Shown: one piece after another, positions 1 through 10,020 of the stretch
Numbering within the stretch: position 1 is the stretch's first letter
Layout: the number at the start of each line of letters is the position of its first letter
Source of the DNA: Erpobdella octoculata
Lineage: Eukaryota > Annelida > Clitellata > Hirudinida > Erpobdellidae
Length of the DNA: 64,000 nt
Reading direction: 5' to 3'
NCBI GenBank assembly: GCA_963978895.1
Contig: OZ022238.1
Coordinates: 38,949,820 to 39,013,819 of the forward strand
The notes under the pieces: model-generated
Seen by the model: only the letters and a program-made list of their open reading frames with translations
Databases searched by the model: none
What the model was told of the DNA's origin: nothing
Position numbers and translations under genes: made by a program

Positions 1-1324
1 GTATAACCAATTTTACGAGTAAAAAAGATTCTTGAATTTTCTTCAACTCTGACCTTGTATCGGTAGAAGATTTGTTGAACTCTTTATTATTTTCACTTTT
101 AATGTTATCACCAAAGTTGTAATCCGAGCAGTTTCGAAAAAACTTTGTGTGAATATTTGATTGCAAATAATCAGGTGGCCAAGAATGTGATGACAAATCA
201 AAATTGTACTTGGTTTCTTTGCAAGAAAAAATACATTCATTTTCGCATTCGCTAACATTTTGTACATTATAAACATTTTGTAAACAATTATTCTGTTCAT
301 AAATTTGAGCTAAATTAACTTCACTTCCAATAATCATTTCAGATATGTTATTGCAAATCGGTACTTCTGACAACATATTTGGTGCTGAATACCAATATCC
401 AACGCAGGAACAGGCTTGGTGTGTTCTGATTTGCATGCAAAACTCATAACATATATCTTTTGAATAACTATCATTTTGAAATTCACTCACATATTGTTGA
501 TTTGTACAACCAAACTGATTGTAAGGTGTATCCAATCTCTGAATATTTGTTTGAGTTATTGTGATTACGTTTTCTGTCGAAGCTGCCAGCGTAAGTCCTC
601 TTTTAAAATCAGGAGTAGTTCCAGGTGGATGAATTGCCATTCGTATTCCTTTTGATTGAGGTGATGTAAGAAGTGTTCGATATGGCAGTTGATATTTAGG
701 GGGTGGTCCAACGTTTAAAATTAAGCTTAATCCTCTGGTGAATATTGATTCACTTGTTTTCAATGTGAAGCAAACTTTATACTCCGCATTCCATTTTGTG
801 GTGAAGTTATTTTTGCAATCAGACCCAGTAAACCATTCTTTTGAATATAAAATGCATTCGACAATAAAGTTTGGACAATCTATATAAGGCGTATACTTTT
901 GTGGCAAACTGGCAAGAAGACCATCTACAGAGTTAATTTCTGACAAAAACACTTCCAACGGTTCTTTTTGATTTGAAAGAGAGTTTTTATTAATATTATT
1001 TTTTAATAATGTAATTTGACTTTCAAACCTTTTGACATGCAAGTTTTCCAAATAACTGTTAGCAAATGGATTCAAATTGCAAAACGAAACATCCAGAAAA
1101 GTGATTTGTTCATCTAATTGTTCTCCAAACGTTGTAGTTACTGGCCATAGAAAAAATTTGTTAAATTGGGTTCCAAGTAACAAAATTAGTATCAAACTGC
1201 ACGCTAACACACACACCAACCAAAGAATTTTTACAAATGGTTCCTTGCTTTTGAAGATCTTTGGTATTCCGCGAATTGATGTTATTTCCCCAAAACGTTT
1301 TAGTTCTTCTATCAACTGATGCAT
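1..1324 (-). CDS. DEG/ENaC channel paralogue 1 (3' end cut by window edge)
   Basis: Single open frame read by eye from the ATG at 1324 to the window edge, with no stop or frameshift over about 441 codons. It should encode a trimeric, amiloride-type sodium channel subunit of the DEG/ENaC superfamily in the plasma membrane; the ligand is unknown. Visible features: the N-terminal stretch RFGEITSIRGIPKIF (family His-Gly gating motif as Arg-Gly), TM1 rich in Leu/Ile/Val ending near GTQFNKFF, then DVSFCNLNPF just after TM1 (family consensus FPxVTxCNxN). A cysteine-rich extracellular domain follows with YEFCMQIRTHQACSC (ASC signature) and SHSWPPDY. The frame stops at KLVI before TM2, which lies outside the window. 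It is most like the copy at 53904-55487. Start chosen by alignment with the paralogues, which all begin M-x-x-L near this point. It is a member of the tandem array, not a transposon. Confidence 0.9.
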   Translation of the reverse strand, partial: MHQLIEELKRFGEITSIRGIPKIFKSKEPFVKILWLVCVLACSLILILLLGTQFNKFFLWPVTTTFGEQLDEQITFLDVSFCNLNPFANSYLENLHVKRFESQITLLKNNINKNSLSNQKEPLEVFLSEINSVDGLLASLPQKYTPYIDCPNFIVECILYSKEWFTGSDCKNNFTTKWNAEYKVCFTLKTSESIFTRGLSLILNVGPPPKYQLPYRTLLTSPQSKGIRMAIHPPGTTPDFKRGLTLAASTENVITITQTNIQRLDTPYNQFGCTNQQYVSEFQNDSYSKDICYEFCMQIRTHQACSCVGYWYSAPNMLSEVPICNNISEMIIGSEVNLAQIYEQNNCLQNVYNVQNVSECENECIFSCKETKYNFDLSSHSWPPDYLQSNIHTKFFRNCSDYNFGDNIKSENNKEFNKSSTDTRSELKKIQESFLLVKLVI

Positions 1325-1765
1325 TATTACCAAAAAAACAATTCTGAAAAATTATTGCTGAAAATTATTTATTTTTTTTGAGATGTACTTCAAGTGTTTT
1401 TGCCACAAAAACAAAAATTCAGAAAATTTAAAAAAATGAATTTGTCTATGCGTTTGTTTTGATCGAAAAATTGCTTATGTATTTTTATAATGACTTTGAA
1501 ATTGCTATTAAGTTTGCTTAATATAATGTACCGTTTAAGTTAATGATCTAGTTTCTTTATTTTTAAAAGCTGTTGGATTTTTGTCCATGTCTATATTATT
1601 TGAAGTACCTCACACTTCGCTACAGCGTTCAAACTATTTTTCTCAACCGGTCTCTCTTTATTCAGGAGACAAAATCATTAATTAAAAATAACGCTGATAG
1701 TTTTGCTTGAGAAACATTTCAGTATTCTTCGGACAAACATCACTTCTCCGTAAATTTCAAACAAT
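1325..1765. other. AT-rich 5' flank of paralogue 1
   Basis: No ORF or RNA gene is visible. The first 40 bases (TTATTACCAAAAAAACAATT) resemble the sequence beside the pseudogene fragment at 1766-1800, so this stretch separates two copies of the same gene start. The upstream block conserved beside paralogues 2 to 5 was not recognised here. Confidence 0.5.
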
Positions 1766-1905
1766 TTTTTAACCGATGCATAATTACTAAAAAAAAAGTT
1801 GTAACCATTTAGAGTAATTCTAAGAGCTTGCTGTATAAAAGTGTTAATATTCCTCGAATTGATGCCATTTTTCCGAAACGTTCAAGTTCTTCCTGCAGTT
1901 GTGGC
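1766..1905 (-). pseudogene. DEG/ENaC N-terminal fragment
   Basis: On the minus strand 1834-1905 translates to roughly LQEELERFGKMASIRGI, the conserved N-terminus of the array (compare LIEELKRFGEITSIRGI in paralogue 1). The following codons diverge at once and no TM1 or extracellular domain follows. The adjacent sequence at 1771-1800 (GATGCATAATTACT) also matches the start-codon region of paralogue 1 at 1315-1340. I infer a sixth, decayed copy or an aborted tandem duplication of the gene 5' end. Only about 18 codons are recognisable, so it cannot make a channel. Confidence 0.7.
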
Positions 1906-2049
1906 GTTTTTTTTTTATTTTATAAACTTCTTTATAGTAAATTCACCATGTTTGCTTCATTGCTTGCCTGCCTGCATGCTTGCTTGCTTGAGCCATACGT
2001 TGGGACCCCATAGCACTCCAAAAAATCAACTCTCCGTTATCTAATTGTG

Positions 2050-2710
2050 TTAAAATTTGGTGGGCTTGTTTGCATACTTCCTACAACATTTTTTTTTCAA
2101 CTTCCCAAAAGAATGTCATCGTCTCACAAATTTAAAGAAACCAAGTTTAACCACACACGAAGCCAGCAATTACCGGCCAATATCCAATTTGTCGTATCTG
2201 TCAAAATTATTAGAACGTTGTGTCAATAAACAGCTTAGTGAATATCTGTCAAATAAAAACCTATAATGTTCAATCTACATATCGCGCTCCCATTCAACTG
2301 AGTCTGCGGTACTGATTTCTACGAGGCTTCTGACAGAAAAATTGTGACATTACTAGGACTATCGGACCTCAGCTCAGCATTCGATACTCTGGACCACCAA
2401 ACCCTGTTCGACAGATTACTATATGATTACGGAATAAAGGTCGTGTTTTATTATATCTAAAGTCCTATCTCACCAACCGAACTGTCTTCGTTCACTTCAA
2501 CGGACTGATGTCAAGAATTGTCCCCATTCCTTACGGTATGCTGCAAGGATTGGTTTTTGGTCCGGTTATTTTTATTTTCTATGTGGCTGGAGTCATTTAT
2601 GTGGTGGGCCGACATGGATTCTGTGCTCATTATTATGCTGATGATCTCCAGATCTACGGTTACTCACTGCAGGCCACATGTACGAATCTAGTGGAGAAAA
2701 TGTCAACTTG
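2050..2710 (+). pseudogene. Decayed LINE reverse-transcriptase fragment
   Basis: Several plus-strand frames together carry RT-domain motifs of a Jockey/CR1-group non-LTR retrotransposon. These are YRPISNLSYLSKLLERC (2164-2220 region), LGLSDLSSAFDTLDHQTL (about 2350-2405), then YGMLQGLVFGPVIFIFY and YYADDLQIYG (2535-2660), which correspond to the PQGS-GPLLF and F/YADD catalytic blocks. Frames change several times and stops intervene, so it is dead. No endonuclease is visible upstream, consistent with 5' truncation. At 2711 it is interrupted by the tail of a different LINE on the opposite strand. The exact family is not identifiable. Confidence 0.8.
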
Positions 2711-2928
2711 CTTTATTTATTTATTTATTGAAAAATGCCAGAAGGGCTAGTAAGCCACTAACACCAGTATGAAAAAAAACAATAAAATAAAAAAAATCAC
2801 AGACATCCTTAGTCATGGAAACAGAAACCATCAAGAAGTGAAAACAAAAAAAAACACATAGATATCACAGAATAACAGAAAATTAAAAAAAATAACTCTA
2901 ACTGTAATATAAAAAAGTGTCCAAGTTT
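2711..2928 (-). mobile_element. LINE 3' end with TAAA-type tail
   Basis: Read on the minus strand, this 218-bp piece ends in CAATAAATAAATAAA at 2711-2727. That is preceded by a short sequence (CTTACTAGCCCTTCTGGCA) resembling the 3' end of the neighbouring LINE at 2929 (CCACTAATACTG / GGGCCACTAATAC area). It looks like the 3' UTR of a severely 5'-truncated copy of a related family, or the far end of the LINE interrupted at 6600. No coding sequence is seen. Confidence 0.5.
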
Positions 2929-5900
2929 ATTTATTTATTTATTTTATTTATTTATTGGTAAACGAACAGAGGGACCCAAAGGGCCACTAATACTGTTCGG
3001 ACAAAACACAATAAAAACTAAAGAAAAACAAAACAAAATAAACCGTCTGATGTGAGGCGACGAGCCAGGCAAAAGTAGAACAGAAGAGTTGTGTTAAAAA
3101 TATAAACTATATGACTATATATGAATATTAACTAATACATAATAGATGGATTAGAAACAACAAGGTAATCAGATAAATATTTGTATTTAGATCTAGGTAC
3201 CAGATAGATACCAGTTTTTAAATGAGGATGTCACAGAAGGAGTAATAATAGAGCAATCAGATATCTATTTATATGTGAGAAAGTTTGATAGGTTGGCTTC
3301 CGCTACGAGACATTTAAACCTACTGAGAGTGGTTGAACTGACAATATCGCTAGGCAATTGGTTCCATATATTAATAATACGATTAGTATAGAAAAATTTG
3401 GTAACATCAACTCTATTAAAGACAGATTTTAGCTTGAACTGGTGACCCCTAGTGGAATGATACATGGAGAACTGAAAACTATGTTTTAAGTCGGAATCAA
3501 TAAAACCGTTCAAAAAGCTGTAGCACAAACAAAGATCACTGATGAGTCTTCGGTGTTCAAGTGATGGGAGATTGAGAGTTTTGAGTCTCACCGCATACGG
3601 AAGGTTCTTGAGAGCCGGGATCGCCTTGGTAAATCTTTTTTGAATTCTTTCGATATCGTCAATAAGATATCGGTGATGAGGATTCCACACCTGCGAGCAA
3701 TACTCCAGAAGAGGTCGAACATATGTGCAAAAGGCTTGCTTAAGCAAATCTGGATCTTTAGATGTAAATGATTTAATGATGAGACGCGATCTCACAGACG
3801 CAACATGAACGATATTTGCCACGTGATATTTGAAACTCAGGCTAGCATCCACAATCACTCCTAGGTCTCTGATATAATCAACGTTCTTTAGTTGGTAAGA
3901 GTCAATGGTGTAGATGGGAGATTTAAGTTTTGCACCTGCGGGACCAAAAATAGAGAGAACAAGACATTTTTCCAGTGCCAAGTTCAACTGCCAGTCTTTG
4001 CTCCATACCAGCAAGTGGTCAATTGCCTTCTGTAAGTTGTTGGCATTAGGCTGGACAGGTGCATACAGTTTGATGTCATCGGCAAATAGTTTGACTGAGA
4101 TCGATCCCAACTCCCACTATCTGTAACATCGTTAATATAGATCAGGAACAGAGTTGGACCGAGAACACTGCCTTGCGGAACCCCGCTTGTAACAGCTCTT
4201 GGCTCAGACAGGCTACGGTCTATCTGAACCATCTGGCGGCGATCCTTTAAAAAGTCAGTGATCCATGCCAATAGATCTCCAGCTATTCCATAAGCTTCCA
4301 ACTTTCTTTTTAATTTGAAATGAGAAATGGAATCAAAGGCTTTTTGAAAATCAAAATAAATTATATCCGTGCGTCTGCGTTTCTCCATTGACAATGACCA
4401 GTCAGATACACATTCAAGTAGATTGGTACTGGTTGACCTTGACTGTAAAAATCCATGTTGGTGTCGAGAGATGAGATTGTGTTCAATTAAATAGTGTTGC
4501 ATGGTTTTATTAATTATTTTCTCCATAATGCGACAACAGGTACAAGTAAAAGAAATGGGTCGGTAATTAGAAGGATTGCTGGTGGGACCTTTTTTATGGA
4601 TGGGTTGAATAAATGCTGCTTTCCACTCTTTTGGTAGTATTTTAGATTTTAAAGACGTGTGGAAAATATGACAAAGAGGCGTTGCTAGACTGGAAGCGCA
4701 TTTCTTCAAAAGTAGGTTCGGAATGCCATCTGGACCAAGAGAACATGAGTTATTGAGAGATTTTAGCGTTTTCACAACGGTCGACGGCGTAAAGGAGATG
4801 TCCTCCAAGGAGCTCGGTGATCGAGGATCCAACATGGGATTAACGCCATTGTCGAATGTAAACACGCTTGCAAAATAGTTATTGAAAATGTTGGCAATTT
4901 CGGTAGCGTCAGATGTAGAGTTGCCATTTCCCGAATCAATGCTACCAATTTGAGGATGAGTAAATAGCTTACTGCTGACGTACCTGTAAAACGTTCCAAT
5001 GTTACCCCCCAAGATAAGTTTTCTCTCAGTGGTAACTTGAACTTCCTTGGCCAATTTAGAACATTTCTTTGAAAACTCGACATAGCAAATCTTGTGTTTC
5101 AAAGCATCAGTAGCCTTCCATCTTTTCCAAAACCACAACTTGGCCTTGTAAATCATTCTAAGAATTTTCGGAGTTTTTTCTTTTTTTGACCTTGATCCTT
5201 TAATACACAGAGGAACAAAATATGTCATAGCCATGTCCAACTGTTGTTTAAAGATCGACCAACAGTTTTCCACATCAAAGCAGTATTGAAAAACTTGATT
5301 CCAGTCGATGTCACTTAAATAGTAATTCATTTCCTCAAAACGTGCTCGTTTGAAATCGTAGATATATTGATTAGACGCACCAGTAGTTGAGACGGAGTCG
5401 CTAGTCCGGAATACAATCAAATTGTGGTCGCTGGTAGCTATTGGGCAAACAACATCTATTTTTGCAATAAACATGTGGTCAGTAGAAAGAATCAAGTCAA
5501 GAGTGCTCTCGCCACGAGTATGCTGGAACACAAATTGATGAAGTCCTAGATCGTTAAATAGATTCATGAATATCGTGTAGATTTTATTATTGGGATGAGA
5601 AAACTGTAACCAGTTGATGTCAGGTAGATTGAAATCTCCCATTAGGCATAGTGTGTGATTTGTTGAACAGATTATTTTTAAACACTCAATACTATCGATG
5701 GCATATTGATGAGCTTCCATGTCAAAACCTCCACTTCGGTAGTAGGCTATAATTCTACATGGAGTTGTATTCAGACGAATGTCAATGCAGACAACCTCAA
5801 TATGCTTGAACTGATTTGGTATTTGGATGAGTTTAAAGACAACGTCCTCTCTAATTATGAGAGCCACACCACCTCCTCTGGTTTCTCTGTCCCAGCGACA

Positions 5901-6600
5901 TGCAGAATATCCTCTAGGTAAAAATAAACTGTCGGGATCATCTTTAGTAAGCCAGGTTTCAATAACACAAAAAATAAAAGGTTTATAATCTTCTAAAAAT
6001 AGAGCAACTTCCGCAATCTTGTTATTTATACTTCTTAAGTTAGTTAAAGCCATGCGACTTCCAGGTTTAAATCCGAAAGGGCTGGCTACTTCCACCATCA
6101 GTCAGCAGCTTTGGCACACCTTGCACGGACCCTTTCACTTTTTCGCGTCTTTCACATCGTCGCAGGTAATTTTGATGGGCCTGTTCCTTAGTGAGATCGC
6201 GGTTAATAAAAACTCGCTTGGCGCCGTCATCCTTAGAAGCTCGAAGAAGCATAGAAGACTGTATCAGATCATCCACAGCCTCGGCACTAGAAAAAGTCAC
6301 ACAAATGAGTGTCTTGGATTGGTTTGGGTTCTTATTCAATCGTCGTGTCCTCAGAATTTTTGGCTTCACCGTCAGGTGGTTTTCACAAAAATTTGAGATA
6401 GTAATGGAGTCAGAAACAGCATCATCCAACATCATTCCAGAAATAACATCATTGTTGGATCTCTTCTTCCTTTCCTCCTTTTCCTGTTCATGCAGCACGA
6501 ATGAGCGAGAAACTGCCTCTAGCAGAGTCGAGTCATTTTTCTGCAAGCTAGCAGCATCTGGGAGCTTATTCTCTAGCCCTTCGAGCCTTGACATCTCAAA
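2929..6600 (-). mobile_element. LINE A, 5'-truncated Jockey/CR1-type retrotransposon
   Basis: One continuous minus-strand element. Its (TAAA)n-like tail lies at about 2930-2955 and its 3' UTR at 2956-3264. ORF2 with endonuclease and RT covers 3265-6098, and an ORF1 C-terminal part runs to about 6600. There the sequence switches in frame to a second LINE (LINE B). Loss of the ORF1 N-terminus fits target-primed reverse transcription stopping early. A target-site duplication could not be recognised. The element lies between paralogues 1 and 2 of the DEG/ENaC array. Confidence 0.8.
3265..6098 (-). pseudogene. LINE A ORF2: endonuclease-reverse transcriptase (frameshifted)
   Basis: The first 704 codons (6098 down to 3984) begin with an APE-type endonuclease: NLRSINNK at the start, IETWL, GDFNLPDINW and the catalytic ATSDHNLIVF. 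The RT follows (NYRPISFTC, FDFQKAFDSISH, SGVPQGSVLGPTLFLIYIND). Near 4100 the frame shifts, and RT continues in a 281-codon frame (4110 down to 3265) that opens with SVKLFADDIKLY and carries the thumb region with YCSQVWNPHH. The break falls just before the catalytic FADD, so no full protein can be made unless the shift is programmed or a sequencing error. All other catalytic blocks look normal, which suggests a recent loss. ORF2 overlaps the end of ORF1 by about 30 bases, a usual arrangement in this group. Confidence 0.88.
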
Positions 6601-7104
6601 AACGTGAGAAAGAGGTTGAGCTAATGATGCAGCACAATTCTTTAAAAATATATTGGGAATGCCGTCACATCCTGAAGACAGAGATGGCTCAAGGCGAGAC
6701 AAGGCGTCGAAAACAACCTCAGGCGAGAAGTTGATGTCATGCAGCTCGGCCGATGTCTGAGAAGGAAAATCATGAGTCTGACCATCATCCAAAGTAAACA
6801 CAGATGAAAAATAACGATTGAAGGTATCAGCAATAGCTCCCTGATCTCGTGTAGTAGTTTTATCTGCTAGCAATATCTCATCAATACCTGTTCGAGAATA
6901 GATTTTCCTACCAATATAACGATAGAGGCTTCTAATTTTCTTGCTTTTCGTTAAATTTAGTTCAACATTGGAATAGAAGCATCGTATTTCTTTGCGATAT
7001 TTTTTCATAATTTCATTATAACTTGACCTGTCTTCCTCAGAGTCGGTTGATTTCCATTTCTTCCACTTTTTAGCTTTTAACTTTTGCATTCTGATAATAA
7101 ACAT
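6067..7104 (-). pseudogene. In-frame chimera: LINE B ORF2 linker fused to LINE A ORF1 C-terminus
   Basis: An uninterrupted 345-codon frame joins two unrelated parts. Codons from 7104 to about 6601 are LINE B ORF2 between endonuclease and RT (KKWKKWKSTD, NRYFSSVFTLDDG, SSGCDGIPNIF), matching the equivalent part of LINE A. From about 6600 onward the sequence becomes an ORF1 C-terminus (SLLLRASKDD-type region, VFINRDLTKEQAHQNYLRR), the RRM-like nucleic-acid-binding segment of LINE ORF1 proteins, and it ends at 6067 overlapping LINE A ORF2. The simplest reading is 5'-truncated LINE A inserted into LINE B with an accidental in-frame junction. A functional fusion is unlikely, but the frame has stayed open. 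Confidence 0.75.
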
Positions 7105-7255
7105 GAGAAAACATGAGAAAAATTATTCATCACCTTTGGGACTTTCAAACGAATTATCTCAGCAATGTAGCCTCGAAAAACCTTCCAGCAGGCCTCTACA
7201 GAGAAGCAGTGTTGAAATATAGAATTCCAATTAATATGTTGCAAACATTCATTTA

Positions 7256-8134
7256 TTACGGAATAGTCGGCTTTTTTGAATCCATATCTGTAGGACAGCC
7301 GTGTTGATTCCGCAGCACTTGAAGAGACATATTCGGTTGGAAACTAACAACGCAATGATCACTATTAGAAATTGGGCAGCTCGTGGTGATTGAAGAAATC
7401 ATCTGCGAATCACTGGAGAAAACAAGATCTAGAATATTTTGCCTGCGTGTGGGGACATTGACAAATTGGTAAAGTCCCAGTTCATTAATTAAATTGAGAA
7501 AGAGACTGTACACACCACAGGATGGGGCAAAAAATAATTTCCAGTTAAAATCTGGAAGGTTAAAATCACCCATCAAGCAGATCGCAGTCTTGTTATGGCA
7601 TAGAAAGCGAAGACAATCAACGCTATCCTGGGCATATTTAAGGGCTTTGTTGTTATAGTTTCCATATCTATAATAATAGTATCCAATTATTCTCCAAGTA
7701 GTTTGTCCAAAAATAACATCAATACAAATCAGTTCAATGTGGGAGTACTTTGGGGGAATATCAACCAGTCGATAACCAATGAAATCTCTAAGAAGAATCA
7801 TGACCCCACCACCTCGAGATAAACGATCTTTTCTTATAATATTGTAACCTGGCGAGCAGATCATAGCATCCGGAATGTTTTTGTGAAGCCATGTTTCAAT
7901 CAAACAAAACAAATCAGGTTTGTCCAAATGTAGAAACAGAGAAAATTCGTGTAATTTATTAAAAAAACTTCTGATATTGGTCAACATCCACTTTCTTTCA
8001 GATCTTTCCAGTTGTCTAGAATTAGTCGAGTTCCGAACCCTCTCATTTCTTAAACATGACTTAACTATAAATTTTGTTTCTTGTAGGCCAGCACCCGGAA
8101 CTCTCCAGGCTGACCACGTATACGGAAGATCCAT
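7256..8134 (-). pseudogene. LINE B ORF2 endonuclease part
   Basis: A 292-codon frame from the ATG at 8134 carries a complete APE-type endonuclease: MLTNIRSFFNKLHEF, FCLIETWLHKN, DRLSRGGGVMIL, CLMGDFNLPDFNW and the catalytic NSDHCVVSF. The domain would nick target DNA to prime reverse transcription. The frame is lost near 7300. The homologous linker sequence continues in other minus-strand frames (7105-7300) before resuming in the frame that starts at 7104, so at least two frameshifts separate the endonuclease from what remains of the RT linker. The RT itself is absent. It is inactive as a whole, although the endonuclease residues appear intact. Confidence 0.85.
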
Positions 8135-8139
8135 CTATT

Positions 8140-10015
8140 TATATCTTATTTACCGCCAATTTCTTCTTTTTTCTTTGCCAGAAGTTCTCTGCAAACCCGT
8201 CTATCTTCATTCGAGAGATCATTGTTAAGTATGACACCTCTTGTTGTCTCACTTTTTCTCAACTTCGACGCGTTTTCCATTATTATATTCTTAACTGATA
8301 AATTTTCTAACTTGATTAGTACTGGTCTAGGCCTTGCAGAACCATTGAGTTTTCCCAGTCTGTAGACATCAATGATCTCTTTTTTAGCTTTAAATCAGAA
8401 ATTTCTTCTAACATTTTTATTACATCATTTTTGTCACCAGTTTTAGAAGTGGACTCGGCCTCCTGCATATAATGTTATTTTTCCGACGTTGTCTGTCAGC
8501 AGCTATATCAAATCTTGCTCCTGTGACTTCCACCGAGCGTTGTACACTTTTCACATCTGTTGGCAGTGATTTAACCCCACTTGCAAAAAGCTCTGACCTT
8601 TTTTTTCCTGTGTTCTGTGTCTCTTCAATTTTGTTTATCGATTCTCTTCCAAAACTTTCCAAGCTAGTTTTCAGATCATCAAGTAATAACTGTTCAAGTA
8701 ATAACTGTTCAAGTAATAACTGTTCAAGTAATAACCGTTCAAGTAATAACTGTTCAAGTAATAACTGTTCAAGTAATAACTGTTCAAGTAATAACTGTTC
8801 AAGTAATAACTGTTCAAGTAATAACTGTTCAAGTAATAACTGTTCAAGTAATAACTGTTCAAGTAATAACTGTTCAAGTAATAACTGTTCAAGTAATAAC
8901 TGTTCAAGTAATAACTGTTCAAGTAATAACTGTTCAAGTAATAACTGTTCAAGTAATAACTGTTCAAGTAATAACTGTTCAAGTAATAACTGTTCAAGTA
9001 ATAACTGTTCAAGTAATAACTGTTCAAGTAATAACTGTTCAAGTAATAACTGTTCAAGTAATAACTGTTCAAGTAATAACTGTTCAAGTAATAACTGTTC
9101 AAGTAATAACTGTTCAAGTAATAACTGTTCAAGTAATAACTGTTCAAGTAATAACTGTTCAAGTAATAACTGTTCAAGTAATAACTGTTCAAGTAATAAC
9201 TGTTCAAGTAATAACTGTTCAAGTAATAACTGTTCAAGTAATAACTGTTCAAGTAATAACTGTTCAAGTAATAACTGTTCAAGTAATAACTGTTCAAGTA
9301 ATAACTGTTCAAGTAATAACTGTTCAAGTAATAACTGTTCAAGTAATAACTGTTCAAGTAATAACTGTTCAAGTAATAACTGTTCAAGTAATAACTGTTC
9401 AAGTAATAACTGTTCAAGTAATAACTGTTCAAGTAATAACTGTTCAAGTAATAACTGTTCAAGTAATAACTGTTCAAGTAATAACTGTTCAAGTAATAAC
9501 TGTTCAAGTAATAACTGTTCAAGTAATAACTGTTCAAGTAATAACTGTTCAAGTAATAACTGTTCAAGTAATAACTGTTCAAGTAATAACTGTTCAAGTA
9601 ATAACTGTTCAAGTAATAACTGTTCAAGTAATAACTGTTCAAGTAATAACTGTTCAAGTAATAACTGTTCAAGTAATAACTGTTCAAGTAATAACTGTTC
9701 AAGTAATAACTGTTCAAGTAATAACTGTTCAAGTAATAACTGTTCAAGTAATAACTGTTCAAGTAATAACTGTTCAAGTAATAACTGTTCAAGTAATAAC
9801 TTCCCGTTGTTCTCCAAAATGGATATATATTTTTTCATTTCTTTTAACGACTCTTAAATTTCAACAACCTCAACTGCAAGTGGTCGACTCTCTACAGTTA
9901 TAAGAAAACTTTTAATTTTCTCTTCATTACTTTTCGTGCAGGCCTCGCACAGGTGTAAACCCAAAATATCGTTCAACGATCCCTTCGTTTCACCTCTTGT
10001 TCGTCCAACAAGCAT
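8140..10015 (-). pseudogene. LINE B ORF1 with expanded LLLEQ repeat
   Basis: The minus strand starts at ATG 10015 with MLVGRTRGETKGSLNDI and a Cys-x2-Cys pair (LHLCEAC). It meets an in-frame TAA at 9854-9856 and stays in the same frame through KKYISILENNGK. It then enters about 74 copies of the pentapeptide LLLEQ (9800-8680), leaving as DDLKTSLESFGRESINK and the RRM-like start QRRKNNII. A further frameshift near 8460 follows, after which ORF1 homology continues (RPRPVLIKLENL-like, about 8320). LINE ORF1 proteins normally have a coiled coil here, so the array has replaced or grown out of that segment. The repeat is a multiple of three, so it did not break the frame; the TAA and the frameshift did. 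Confidence 0.75.
8680..9800 (+). repeat. 15-bp minisatellite, about 75 copies
   Basis: Unit CAAGTAATAACTGTT repeated without interruption for 1121 bp. The only difference I see is one T-to-C change near 8736. Because 15 is divisible by three, several frames stay open over the whole array: LLLEQ and NSYYL on the minus strand and CSSNN on the plus strand. Only LLLEQ is in frame with recognisable LINE ORF1 sequence on both sides. The near-identity points to recent expansion or ongoing homogenisation. Confidence 0.97.
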
Positions 10016-10020
10016 GGTTT

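Larger units (their letters stand above)
6601..10020 (-). mobile_element. LINE B, interrupted Jockey/CR1-type retrotransposon
   Basis: A second minus-strand LINE whose order is preserved. ORF1 (about 10015 to 8140) contains a huge 15-bp tandem array. The endonuclease part of ORF2 is at 8134-7256 and the linker runs to 6601. The RT domain is missing because LINE A begins there. The 5' UTR is not defined beyond about 10020. It is related to LINE A (same endonuclease motif set) but clearly a different family by sequence. Confidence 0.75.

Noticed and set aside
43..300. Minus-strand 85-codon frame, and the similar one at 13313-13498
   Set aside because: Same-strand shadow of the DEG/ENaC reading frame in another phase, which is why it recurs in two paralogues.
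8680..9800. Possible CRISPR array
   Set aside because: Direct repeats without unique spacers, in an animal genome; it is a minisatellite.
8472..9857. Plus-strand 461-codon frame rich in CSSNN and a second minus-strand frame NSYYL
   Set aside because: Both arise because the 15-bp unit is divisible by three; only the LLLEQ frame connects to LINE ORF1 sequence on both sides.
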